Source: an uncultured Flavobacteriia bacterium
GTDB taxonomy: Bacteria > Bacteroidota > Bacteroidia > Flavobacteriales_D > Crocinitomicaceae
DNA: 9,885 bases
Reading direction: 5' to 3'
NCBI GenBank assembly: GCA_937975705.1
Contig: CALJTX010000052.1
Span: 1-9,885 of the forward strand
Below, piece by piece: positions 1 through 7,005 of this stretch; position 1 is the stretch's first letter, and each line of letters begins with the position of its first letter. Both the position numbers and the translations under genes were made by a program. The notes under the pieces are model-generated. The model was not told the DNA's origin. It was given only the letters and a program-made list of their open reading frames with translations, and did not search any database.

Positions 1-990
1 GATATTTATTACAGCGAAAAACAAACCGACGGCACTTGGGGCTTGGCCAAACCATTTAGTATTGTCAACACCTCAGGCAAAGACAAAAGCCCGTTTTTCC
101 ATCAGGATGGCGAAACCTTTTATTTTGTCTCAGAAAGCAGCAGACTCAGACCGGGAATGGGTGGTCTGGATATTTATATGATGCGCAAAGAAGCCAATGG
201 CTGGGGGCCCATCCAAAATATTGGCTACCCGATCAATACAACAGCTGACGAACTCGGCCTTTTTGTATCGACCGACGGCAAACAAGCTTATTTTTCTAGC
301 CAACAAGACCAAAACTGGGATATCTTTAGTTTTGAACTCCACGAAGCCGCACGACCCAAAGAAACGCGGATCTTGACTGGAAAACTCCAGGATGTAAATG
401 GCACGCATGTATCCGACGCAAAAATAACGGTGCGTTATGAGGGGCCGCCAGATGCGCAGCAAACTACGCGCAGCAATGAAGATGGCAGTTATGCCATTGC
501 CGTTCGCGTCGATCAAAAAATCAGTTTAGAGGCGAGTAAAGAAAACTTTAGTTTTCAGGCACAAATCATCAGTGCCGATCAATTGCAAACGCGCAATCTA
601 AAAATTGAAACCAGCCCACTTCAAATTGACTCGCTTCAAGAAGGCAGTGCGTATGCCATTGAAGCCATCGTTTTTGATACCGACGCCGCCTTGTTGAGTC
701 ACGACGCACAATTATTGCTACAAGGATTTGCAAGTTACCTGCAAGCACAGCAAGGCCTTCAAATTCAAATCAATGGCCATACAGACGATATCGGAGATGC
801 AGCACGCAACCAAATCCTTTCGGAAGAGCGGGCCAAAGCAGTTGCCGCCTATCTAGAAGCGTTGGGTGTTAACGCTAGCCGCATGCAATACAAAGGTTTT
901 GGCGAGGCTCAACCGCGTGTTGAGAATAATTCTGCAGCCAATCGTGCACTCAATAGAAGAACAGAATTTGAGATCATCTCCATTCAATAA
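1..990 (+). CDS. OmpA-family envelope protein with PD40 repeats (5' end outside window)
   Basis: The frame is open from the first base, so the start lies upstream; 329 residues are visible. Counting from base 1, residues 1 to about 115 carry PD40-type propeller repeats (DIYYSEKQTDGTWG at 1-14, then GGLDIYMMRKEANGWG and DGKQAYFSS). Residues about 124-194 look like a carboxypeptidase-regulatory/CNA-B-like beta domain (LTGKLQDVNG, then NEDGSYAI). Residues about 224-329 are an OmpA C-terminal peptidoglycan-binding domain with NGHTDDIGD, LSEERAKAVAAYL, GFGE and NRRTEFEI. This domain order is typical of Bacteroidota periplasmic or outer-membrane-linked proteins, including the type IX secretion component PorE, which also has N-terminal TPRs that would lie outside the window. 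The peptidoglycan-anchoring role follows from the family; a T9SS link is inference only. It converges on rplS, with a terminator hairpin between them. Confidence 0.9.
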   Translation, partial: DIYYSEKQTDGTWGLAKPFSIVNTSGKDKSPFFHQDGETFYFVSESSRLRPGMGGLDIYMMRKEANGWGPIQNIGYPINTTADELGLFVSTDGKQAYFSSQQDQNWDIFSFELHEAARPKETRILTGKLQDVNGTHVSDAKITVRYEGPPDAQQTTRSNEDGSYAIAVRVDQKISLEASKENFSFQAQIISADQLQTRNLKIETSPLQIDSLQEGSAYAIEAIVFDTDAALLSHDAQLLLQGFASYLQAQQGLQIQINGHTDDIGDAARNQILSEERAKAVAAYLEALGVNASRMQYKGFGEAQPRVENNSAANRALNRRTEFEIISIQ

Positions 991-1130
991 AGTGCTCTTC
1001 TCGATTCAGCTCTCTTTCAATTAGAGTAAGCATCTCTTTTCCAATAGGCACCCTTTTCGCTACAATCTTCTGAAACTGAGCTAGTGGCAACCTGAATAAC
1101 AATTCAACGCACTTATACAAATTCAAGGCA

Positions 1131-1157
1131 CAAAAAAAGGAGCCGAAGCTCCTTTTC
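1131..1157 (-). terminator. Rho-independent terminator of rplS, possibly bidirectional
   Basis: A perfect 9-bp stem (AAAAGGAGC at 1135-1143 with GCTCCTTTT at 1148-1156) closes a 4-base loop. Read on the minus strand the loop is the stable C(UUCG)G tetraloop, followed by a run of seven T. It begins 20 bases past the rplS stop codon. On the plus strand the same hairpin ends in four T, so it may also stop readthrough from the OmpA-family gene. Confidence 0.9.
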
Positions 1158-1176
1158 AAATATGGTTTGCGGATAA

Positions 1177-1533
1177 TTATTTCGCAAAGTTCTTTTTCTC
1201 GCGGATACGTGCTGATTTACCAGTGCGCTCACGGAAGTAGAAAATACGTGCTCTACGTACAGCACCACGTTTAACGATGGTAATGCTGTCGATAAATGGA
1301 GAGTTAACTGGAATGATACGCTCCACCCCGATGTTACCCGACATTTTGCGGATAGTGAAAGTTTCGGTGGCACCAGCTCCACGACGTTGTAAGACAACAC
1401 CTTGGAATTGTTGGATACGCTCCTTGTTACCCTCTACAATACGGTATGAAACGATAATGGTATCACCTGCTCCGAAAGCTGGTAATTCATTTTTGGCGAT
1501 TAGCTCCTGCTCGATTTGTTTAATGACGTTCAT
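1177..1533 (-). CDS. rplS: 50S ribosomal protein L19
   Basis: This 118-residue protein is a structural component of the large ribosomal subunit, located at the interface with the 30S subunit. It aligns from end to end with the family: MNVIKQIEQELI at the N-terminus, GDTIIVSYRIVEGNKERIQQ, FTIRKMSGNIGVERIIP, RRGAVRRARIFYFRERTGK in abbreviated form (VKRGAVRRARIFYFRERTGK), and a basic C-terminus. The frame is open upstream to an ATG at 1557, giving 8 more residues (MNWAKFSE). I chose the inner ATG because family members begin at the IIKQLEQE-type helix. A TTG-18-TAATTTG promoter-like pair lies upstream, and a strong terminator follows. In many bacteria rplS sits with trmD and rimM; here it appears to be transcribed alone. 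Confidence 0.96.
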   Translation of the reverse strand: MNVIKQIEQELIAKNELPAFGAGDTIIVSYRIVEGNKERIQQFQGVVLQRRGAGATETFTIRKMSGNIGVERIIPVNSPFIDSITIVKRGAVRRARIFYFRERTGKSARIREKKNFAK

Positions 1534-1570
1534 CTCTGAAAATTTAGCCCAATTCAACTGAACGGGGGTG

Positions 1571-1609
1571 CAATATTACAAATTATTTCTGATTCCGAAT
1601 ACAGGTCAA
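1571..1609 (-). promoter_or_regulatory. Candidate promoter of rplS
   Basis: Read on the minus strand, TTGACC (1609-1604) is followed after 18 bases by TAATTTG (1585-1579), and directly after that by TAATATTG (1578-1571). Either could serve as the Bacteroidota -7 element (consensus TAnnTTTG), but neither matches exactly. The predicted RNA start lies about 35-45 bases before the rplS start codon. Confidence 0.4.
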
Positions 1610-1625
1610 CAGTTTTTTTTAAGTG

Positions 1626-2012
1626 CTAAATGTAAAAAGCCATTAAAAAAAGTATCAGTGCGATGGCCAGATAGATGAAAATCAGTTGGAAACTCAGACC
1701 TTTTTGTTTTTCTTCAACTGCTTTGACTTGTTCTTCTCGGGCCACAATTTCAGCTGGAGAGATGCCAAAAATATGCATCCAGTCTATGTTTTGAGGGCCT
1801 ACCGAGAGTTCGTCACCAGCTTCTAGAGCGCGGGTTTGGGTAGTGGGATTGCCGTTCAGTTGATAGTAAGCCTGAGCGGTTCGGCTCGAAACCCAAACAG
1901 CACCACTTTGATCTTGACAGAGCAACAAATGAAAGGGTGCACAAATTGCTGCCTCAAATTGCAGGTCGTTTTGTGAATCGCTTCCAATGCTGTAATAGCG
2001 CGTTGCTTTCAT
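1626..2012 (-). CDS. Small FHA-like domain protein with C-terminal membrane anchor
   Basis: The protein has 128 residues. Residues about 5-80 resemble a forkhead-associated fold: YYSIGSDSQNDLQF for the first strands, PFHLLLCQDQSGAVWV in the middle, QLNGN where the STNG turn normally lies, then LEAGDELSVG. The fold is degenerate: the pThr-contacting Arg of the usual G-R motif is Ser11, and the S-x-x-H motif keeps only its His (H28). A charged, helix-prone linker (residues 87-105, EIVAREEQVKAVEEKQKG) leads to one hydrophobic segment (107-128) that ends the protein, so it is probably tail-anchored with the FHA-like domain in the cytoplasm. The frame continues up to 2087, but I chose the ATG at 2012 because the fold starts there and a consensus promoter lies immediately upstream. 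Its partner is unknown. It is transcribed away from parA. Confidence 0.8.
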   Translation of the reverse strand: MKATRYYSIGSDSQNDLQFEAAICAPFHLLLCQDQSGAVWVSSRTAQAYYQLNGNPTTQTRALEAGDELSVGPQNIDWMHIFGISPAEIVAREEQVKAVEEKQKGLSFQLIFIYLAIALILFLMAFYI

Positions 2013-2017
2013 AGTTG

Positions 2018-2046
2018 CAAATTTAGCGAAAAAATCACAGTACCAA
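2018..2046 (-). promoter_or_regulatory. Promoter of the FHA-like gene
   Basis: On the minus strand TTG (2046-2044) is followed after 18 bases by TAAATTTG (2025-2018), an exact match to the Bacteroidota -7 consensus TAnnTTTG. Only five bases (CAACT) separate this box from the ATG at 2012, so the transcript should start at or within a few bases of the start codon. The site supports the chosen start over the longer frame. Confidence 0.65.
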
Positions 2047-2173
2047 CTGCAGCCTAATGAGCTGTGTATGAATGATATTGACAGCAAGTTAGTCGAAATG
2101 GTTAATAAGTTCCTTTTGGAAGGCTAAAAAGTATGCTGAACAACTTGTAATTTTATAGTTCAATAGAACACTT

Positions 2174-2986
2174 ATGGGTAAAATTATTGCCATTGCCAAT
2201 CAAAAGGGGGGCGTCGGAAAAACAACAACAGCCATTAATTTGGGTGGTTGCCTCGGCGTACTCGAATACAAAACCCTCATTGTCGATGCCGACCCACAAG
2301 CAAATGCCACTTCAGGTACTGGTTTTGACCCTAAATCGGTCAAAAATATATACGACTGCTTAGTAAATAACCGACCAGCTCAAGAAGCCATCCTCGAAAC
2401 CAGCAACCCCAATCTTTTTATCCTCCCCTCTCACGTAGACCTCGTTGGCGCGGAATTAGAAATGATCAATATGCCCAACCGAGAATATCTTCTAAGGGCT
2501 GCACTTGAGCAAATCAAAGCCGACTACGATTTCATTCTCATCGATTGCTCTCCTTCTTTGGGTCTTATAACTGTTAATGCACTTGTGGCTGCCGATGCAG
2601 TCATGATTCCAGTTCAGTGCGAATATTTTGCACTAGAAGGGCTCAGTAAATTGCTCAATACCATTAAAATTGTACAAGGTAGGCTCAATCCGGCACTAGA
2701 AATCGAAGGAATGGCCCTCACGATGTACGACACCCGCTTGCGCTTGGCCAATCAGGTTGTCGACGAAGTCAAGACCCATTTTCAAGAATTGGTTTTTGAC
2801 ACAGTGATCCACCGCAACACCACCCTGAGCGAAGCCTCGAGCCACGGCCAAACGGTCATCATGCACGATGCCTCCTCAAAAGGCGCCATCAATTACCTTA
2901 ATTTTGCGCGCGAACTTTTACAAAAAAACGACCTTACCAAAATCGGAAACGACGACAAAATCATCGAGATAGATCATGAGCTCTAA
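2174..2986 (+). CDS. parA: Chromosome-partitioning ATPase ParA (Soj type)
   Basis: This 270-residue deviant-Walker ATPase binds DNA non-specifically as an ATP dimer and works with ParB to segregate the chromosome origin region. The deviant Walker A motif is K11-GGVGKTT-18 (NQKGGVGKTTT), with the signature Lys11. Walker A' is LIVDADPQANAT (D38, D40), and Walker B is FILIDCSP (D124). There is no N-terminal DNA-binding HTH domain, which fits the small chromosomal Soj class rather than P1-type plasmid ParA. The length is close to the usual 250-270. It heads a tight cluster and overlaps parB by 11 bases. Upstream I see only a weak -7-like TAATTTTA (2148-2155) without a well-spaced -33 element. Confidence 0.96.
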   Translation: MGKIIAIANQKGGVGKTTTAINLGGCLGVLEYKTLIVDADPQANATSGTGFDPKSVKNIYDCLVNNRPAQEAILETSNPNLFILPSHVDLVGAELEMINMPNREYLLRAALEQIKADYDFILIDCSPSLGLITVNALVAADAVMIPVQCEYFALEGLSKLLNTIKIVQGRLNPALEIEGMALTMYDTRLRLANQVVDEVKTHFQELVFDTVIHRNTTLSEASSHGQTVIMHDASSKGAINYLNFARELLQKNDLTKIGNDDKIIEIDHEL

Positions 2987-3878
2987 CGCTAAAAAACAAC
3001 CTGCCTTAGGCCGTGGCCTTAGTGCACTGCTTCAAAATGCCGAAACCGATATTACCGGAGCGAGCGCTGTTCCTGCCGGAGCCGTTGCACTCATTGCCAT
3101 TTCTTCTATTGAAGCCAATCCCTTTAACCCGCGCACACACTTCGAGCGCAACGCTTTGGATGAACTCAAGACATCTATCCAAACACACGGTATCATTCAG
3201 CCACTTACCGTGCGCAAAATGGGTCGAGACCGCTACCAACTGATCTCCGGAGAACGTCGTTTTAGAGCAGCACAACTAGCCGGGCTCACAGAAGTACCCG
3301 CCTATGTGCGCATCGCCAACGACCAAACCATGCTCGAGATGGCGCTTGTCGAGAACATCCAACGCGAAGACCTCAACGCAATTGAAGTTGCCCTCTCCTA
3401 CGAACGCTTGCTAGAGGAGTGCAAACTCACCCAAGAACAACTCTCTGAAAAAGTAGCTAAATCGCGCTCCCACATTGCCAATCACCTGCGCTTACTCAAG
3501 CTACCAGATGCCATTCAAGCGGCTGTACGCGACAAACAAGTCACCATGGGCCACGCCAGAGCACTGCTCTCTTTGCCTACCGAAAAAGAACAATTGCAGG
3601 CGCTTGCACGCATCTTAGCCGAACAACTTTCAGTTCGAGACGTAGAGGCGCTATCCAAACCCGAAGCAGCCAAAAAAGCAACACCTAGCAGTGCGAGTAC
3701 CAAAACCAAACCCAGCCTCAGCACGACAGAAAAGCTTTACCTTTCTTATCTCACCGAACAACTCGGCACAAAAGTCAGCATAGACAAAACCCCGGAGGGC
3801 AAAGGAAAACTGATCGTACACTTTGATCACGAAGCTGATTTGCAGCGCCTCATCGAAATGCTCAAACAAGCAAAATGA
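2976..3878 (+). CDS. parB: Chromosome-partitioning protein ParB (Spo0J family)
   Basis: This 300-residue protein is a CTP-dependent DNA clamp that loads at parS sites and stimulates ParA. The N-terminal peptide LGRGLSALL (11-19) is the usual ParA-interaction segment. The CTPase/clamp domain shows IEANPFNPRTHF (45-56), GERRFRA (92-98) and ENIQREDLNAIE (126-137). A helix-turn-helix for parS recognition follows (LTQEQLSEKVAKSRSHIANH, 151-170). A Ser/Thr/Lys-rich linker (about 229-250) leads to the C-terminal dimerisation domain (251-300). The start lies inside parA, with an ATG 11 bases before the parA stop is complete, and its last codons overlap the next gene by 4 bases, which suggests translational coupling. 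No parS site is evident in the window. Confidence 0.96.
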   Translation: MSSNAKKQPALGRGLSALLQNAETDITGASAVPAGAVALIAISSIEANPFNPRTHFERNALDELKTSIQTHGIIQPLTVRKMGRDRYQLISGERRFRAAQLAGLTEVPAYVRIANDQTMLEMALVENIQREDLNAIEVALSYERLLEECKLTQEQLSEKVAKSRSHIANHLRLLKLPDAIQAAVRDKQVTMGHARALLSLPTEKEQLQALARILAEQLSVRDVEALSKPEAAKKATPSSASTKTKPSLSTTEKLYLSYLTEQLGTKVSIDKTPEGKGKLIVHFDHEADLQRLIEMLKQAK

Positions 3879-4411
3879 GGTTATTGCTCTGCTTGATGCT
3901 ACTGTCATTTCAGTACTTTGCGCAAGATTCTATTTTGCCCAAAGACAGCATGAAGCTCAGTTACCACCAAAAAAGCATGCTCTGCTCAGCAGTAGTTCCG
4001 GGCCTAGGTCAAATCAGAAATTCACACGACGCCCCTAACCTACAAGCGGTTTGGAAGGTACCTCTTATTTACGGCGGTCTCGGTGCAGCGGGTTACTTTT
4101 TGATCAGTAACCAACAGACCCAACTGAGTCTCAAGCAAGAATACACCAATCGAAAAGATGGCGGCAGCCTCAACCCAACTTGGGCGCCCTACGACGATCA
4201 AGCTGTGCTGCAACTATACAGACAATACCTAGACTGGCGCGACCTCTCCATTCTCGGTTTTGCAGCTATTTACCTTTTTCAGATTGCCGAAGCAGGTGCC
4301 GCGGCACATTTCGTGCATTTTGACACCAGCCCCGATTTGAGTTGGTCTATTGCACCACAAGTACTACCCAACCAATACGTAGGCGCTCGCCTTCAATTGA
4401 CTTTTCGCTGA
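3875..4411 (+). CDS. DUF5683-like membrane protein
   Basis: The protein has 178 residues and no known function. A signal peptide or first membrane segment is seen at 1-17 (LLLCLMLLSFQYFAQ). It is followed by the family hallmark: a VPGLGQI motif (41-47), then WKVPLIYGGLGAAGYF (60-75) as a hydrophobic segment. A soluble stretch rich in Tyr/Gln/Asp (85-122) and a second hydrophobic helix (about 125-142) come next. Bacteroidota relatives usually read VPGLGQ-x-YN followed closely by WK-x-P; here about ten residues (SHDAPNLQAV) separate N49 from W60, longer than I recall. The gene overlaps parB by 4 bases (ATGA) and precedes dapB by 19 bases. This placement recurs in Flavobacteriia, so a role linked to envelope or chromosome partition is possible but unproven. 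The family call comes from motif recall, not a search. Confidence 0.8.
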   Translation: MRLLLCLMLLSFQYFAQDSILPKDSMKLSYHQKSMLCSAVVPGLGQIRNSHDAPNLQAVWKVPLIYGGLGAAGYFLISNQQTQLSLKQEYTNRKDGGSLNPTWAPYDDQAVLQLYRQYLDWRDLSILGFAAIYLFQIAEAGAAAHFVHFDTSPDLSWSIAPQVLPNQYVGARLQLTFR

Positions 4412-4426
4412 TAAATCGTATCTTTA
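4397..4426 (+). promoter_or_regulatory. Possible internal promoter of dapB
   Basis: TTG (4397-4399) is followed after 19 bases by TATCTTTA (4419-4426), which differs from TAnnTTTG only in its last base. The box ends four bases before the dapB ATG, so a transcript from it would be leaderless. It lies partly in the end of the DUF5683-like gene, and chance occurrence is plausible. Confidence 0.3.
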
Positions 4427-4430
4427 ACCC

Positions 4431-5144
4431 ATGAGAATCGCATTACTTGGTTATGGTAAAATGGGTAAAGCCATTGAAGCAATCGCGCTAGAACGCGGTC
4501 ATGAAATTGTAGCTAAAATCAATTCTCAAGTTCCGCTCGACTCCATAGATTGGTCTGCGATAGACGTTTGCATCGAATTCACAAGGCCTGAGCTTGCTGC
4601 TCAACACATCGCATTTTGTGCGCAAAAACAAGTTCCGATTGTCGTCGGGACCACCGCCTGGCAAGACGCCCTCCCTCAGGTCACTGAATGGGTCACCAAT
4701 GCAAATAGCGCACTGCTCTACGCCAGTAATTTTAGTGTAGGTGTCAATTTATTCTTTGAACTCAATAGACAACTCGCGCTACTCATGAAAGCCCACCCCG
4801 CTTACAAAATTGAGGTAAGCGAAACCCATCATGTTCAAAAACTAGATGCGCCAAGTGGCACTGCAGTGAGCTTACTCAACGACATCATCGACAACAATCC
4901 GAACTACACTAGTTGGTCCCTTGACCCAAGCAATGCGCAACAAATTCCGGTGCAAGCCCATCGCGTGCCAGATGTTCCAGGCACCCATGAAATCAGCTAC
5001 AACAGCGAAATAGACACTATTCGCATCGAACATATTGCCCATAACCGCAAAGGTTTTGCGCTGGGCGCAGTACTCGCAACAGAATTCATTTATCAACGCA
5101 AAGGCATTTTCACAATGGCCGACGTTTTAAAAACTACCTTATGA
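4431..5144 (+). CDS. dapB: 4-hydroxy-tetrahydrodipicolinate reductase
   Basis: This 237-residue cytoplasmic enzyme reduces 4-hydroxy-tetrahydrodipicolinate with NAD(P)H to tetrahydrodipicolinate, on the path to diaminopimelate (peptidoglycan) and lysine. The Rossmann dinucleotide motif is LLGYGKMGKA (5-14). The conserved VVGTTAW (71-77) and the ASNFSVGVNLF loop (98-108) are present. The catalytic and substrate segment is SETHHVQKLDAPSGTA (130-145), with the His-His pair at 133-134 and Lys137. C-terminal HEISY (186-190) and IRIEHIAHNRKGFALGA (198-213) belong to the tetramerisation/substrate domain. The length is near the short end for the family, as is usual in Bacteroidota. The stop overlaps the lepB start by 4 bases (ATGA), suggesting coupling of a cell-wall precursor enzyme with the signal peptidase. 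Confidence 0.96.
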   Translation: MRIALLGYGKMGKAIEAIALERGHEIVAKINSQVPLDSIDWSAIDVCIEFTRPELAAQHIAFCAQKQVPIVVGTTAWQDALPQVTEWVTNANSALLYASNFSVGVNLFFELNRQLALLMKAHPAYKIEVSETHHVQKLDAPSGTAVSLLNDIIDNNPNYTSWSLDPSNAQQIPVQAHRVPDVPGTHEISYNSEIDTIRIEHIAHNRKGFALGAVLATEFIYQRKGIFTMADVLKTTL

Positions 5145-7003
5145 GTTTTATTTATTTCTACCTACTCATTCTCGTTCATCCGTATTTGGCACAGTGGAAC
5201 CGTTTGTTCCCTAAATTAGGGCGCAAATCTTGGGAGGCGCTGGTACCGGGCTACAATTACTTTATTCTCTTTAAAGAAGTACTAAATAAACCTTGGTGGT
5301 CTTTGCTCATGGTTTTTCCGGGTGTGCACCTCGTGATGCTCATGACCATCAATGTGAGTGTCTTGCGTCGATTCAAATTCTATAGCTTCACAGACACCCT
5401 TCAAGGCTTGTTCTTTCCTTATTTGCTGTTTGGTAAAATTGCCAAAGACGAACAACTTCAATACGGCCCTGCCACAAATTGGGCCAATTCCAAAGAACTT
5501 GAAGAGCGCAAATGGGGCGACCACATCGTTTTGTTTATGGCCCTTCCGGTCATCGGACACGTCATTGCCATTGTACTCGACAAAATTTCTCGAGACAAAC
5601 CCGGAGCCAAACCGCGCGTCAAAGAATACGGAGACTCATTTGTATGGGCGTTGGTGGCTGCGGCTGTTATTCGTACCTACTCTTTTGAGCCTTTTCAAAT
5701 CCCGACAGGCTCCATGGAAAAAACAATGGTTGTTGGTGACTTCTTATTTGTCAATAAACTCGCCTACGGCTCTAAAGTTCCGATCACACCACTCTCCTAT
5801 CCTTTGGTGCACAACATTGTTCCAATTGTCAATATCAAGTCTTACGTATCTTGGGAGAAAGGAACATACACGCGTCTGCCTGGCTGGAGTAAAATCAATC
5901 GCAACGATGTTGTAGTTTTCAACTTCCCATCTGGCGACACCGCTATTTTAGACCCCCGCACGCCAAGCGGCCTCATGGGTCACGACTTCCATGGCCTGAT
6001 CAATCAAGAAGCGTTTAGTCAGTTCATCAATAGCAAGCGAAATGTCAATCTTTCAGGCCTGGACTCTATGGGTCAACAAAACCTTTATAAAGAGTACATT
6101 GCCGGATTTGAAAAATGGAAAACACGTGCACGCGCACATTTTGCGGCAGGATACTTCCCGCTCAATTCTCAAGAATATGCCGCAGGCATGACCCACGGAG
6201 GGCTTATTTACCGCCCCGTAGACAAGCGCGAGAACTACATCAAGCGCTGCGTTGGTGTTCCTGGCGATGTCATGGAAATTGTAAATTCTGTATTGTACGT
6301 CAATGGAAAAAAAGCTTACGTGTCCCCTGGTCAGGCCTTGTTGTATCGCATTGAAAAAACCAAAGTGAGCTTCCCATCTGTTGAAGAAATGCTCGAGCGT
6401 TATAGCCTTGAAAACTCCTCAGATGGCGCCCGCACAGATTTCGATGCCATTTCTGACGCACAATATTACATCCTGAACCTTACGCGTAAAGAAAAACAGC
6501 GCATTGAAGCCGATTTCAAGATCAAACTTACCAAAGTACGCTACCCACAATACAGCGACCTCGCAGTAAACGGCGTGTATACTGTTGATCCAATGCAGCA
6601 AATATCCAATCTGGACCAATTCCCCAAAGACCTGAATGTCAACAACACCATGACCGATTTTCAGCGTTTTCAAATCCCAAGAAAAGGTCAACGCATTGCA
6701 ATCAACGCACAGAACATTGCTTGGTACAAGCGCATTATTAGTGCCTATGAAGGGCATAAGCTTGTCATCAAGGGAGACAAAATTTATATCGATGGTAAAA
6801 AAGCAACGAGCTACCGATTTGCCATGAACTACTACTGGATGATGGGAGACAACCGCTTCCATTCTGCAGATTCTCGCGTTTGGGGCTTTGTGCCCGAAGA
6901 CCATATCGTTGGCCGCGCTTCCTTTATTTGGTTCTCCAAATCTCCGTTTGTAGATTCCTTCATGGGCATCCGTTTTGACCGCATTTTCCGCTTCGTTGAC
7001 TAA
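5141..7003 (+). CDS. lepB: Signal peptidase I with N-terminal multi-spanning extension
   Basis: This 620-residue inner-membrane serine protease removes signal peptides from exported proteins. The S26 signatures are complete. Box B has the nucleophile in PFQIPTGSMEKTMVVGD (Ser191). Box D has the general base in YIKRCVGVPGD (Lys368). Box E is MMGDNRFHSADSRVWGFVPE (568-587). Before the catalytic domain, residues 1-150 contain several hydrophobic segments (about 1-18, 52-71, 86-98, 126-147) and the motif WEALVPGYNYFILFKEVLNKP (shortened core EALVPGYNYF, 32-41), which recalls the DUF5684-like module on Bacteroidota signal peptidases. The transmembrane helix just before Ser191 is about 166-180. The protein is nearly twice the length of E. 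coli LepB (324): the Ser-to-Lys interval is 177 residues, and a second long stretch (380-565) separates boxes D and E. The WbqC-family gene starts 2 bases after its stop. Confidence 0.95.
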   Translation: MSFIYFYLLILVHPYLAQWNRLFPKLGRKSWEALVPGYNYFILFKEVLNKPWWSLLMVFPGVHLVMLMTINVSVLRRFKFYSFTDTLQGLFFPYLLFGKIAKDEQLQYGPATNWANSKELEERKWGDHIVLFMALPVIGHVIAIVLDKISRDKPGAKPRVKEYGDSFVWALVAAAVIRTYSFEPFQIPTGSMEKTMVVGDFLFVNKLAYGSKVPITPLSYPLVHNIVPIVNIKSYVSWEKGTYTRLPGWSKINRNDVVVFNFPSGDTAILDPRTPSGLMGHDFHGLINQEAFSQFINSKRNVNLSGLDSMGQQNLYKEYIAGFEKWKTRARAHFAAGYFPLNSQEYAAGMTHGGLIYRPVDKRENYIKRCVGVPGDVMEIVNSVLYVNGKKAYVSPGQALLYRIEKTKVSFPSVEEMLERYSLENSSDGARTDFDAISDAQYYILNLTRKEKQRIEADFKIKLTKVRYPQYSDLAVNGVYTVDPMQQISNLDQFPKDLNVNNTMTDFQRFQIPRKGQRIAINAQNIAWYKRIISAYEGHKLVIKGDKIYIDGKKATSYRFAMNYYWMMGDNRFHSADSRVWGFVPEDHIVGRASFIWFSKSPFVDSFMGIRFDRIFRFVD

Positions 7004-7005
7004 AA

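Noticed and set aside
1277..1561. 94-codon plus-strand frame
   Set aside because: It is antisense to rplS, which is unmistakable on the other strand.
2013..2087. Upstream extension of the FHA-like gene (25 extra residues)
   Set aside because: The stretch contains the gene's consensus promoter, and the extra residues do not match the fold.
2158..2169. GTTC-AATA-GAAC inverted repeat before parA
   Set aside because: The stem has only 4 bp and cannot be distinguished from chance.
5358..5915. 185-codon plus-strand frame
   Set aside because: It is an out-of-frame shadow of lepB with low-complexity, Ser/Leu-rich translation.
6123..6128. CACGTG core as a possible parS site
   Set aside because: The flanking bases do not form the TGTTNCACGTGNAACA palindrome, and it lies inside lepB; no parS-like site was seen elsewhere.
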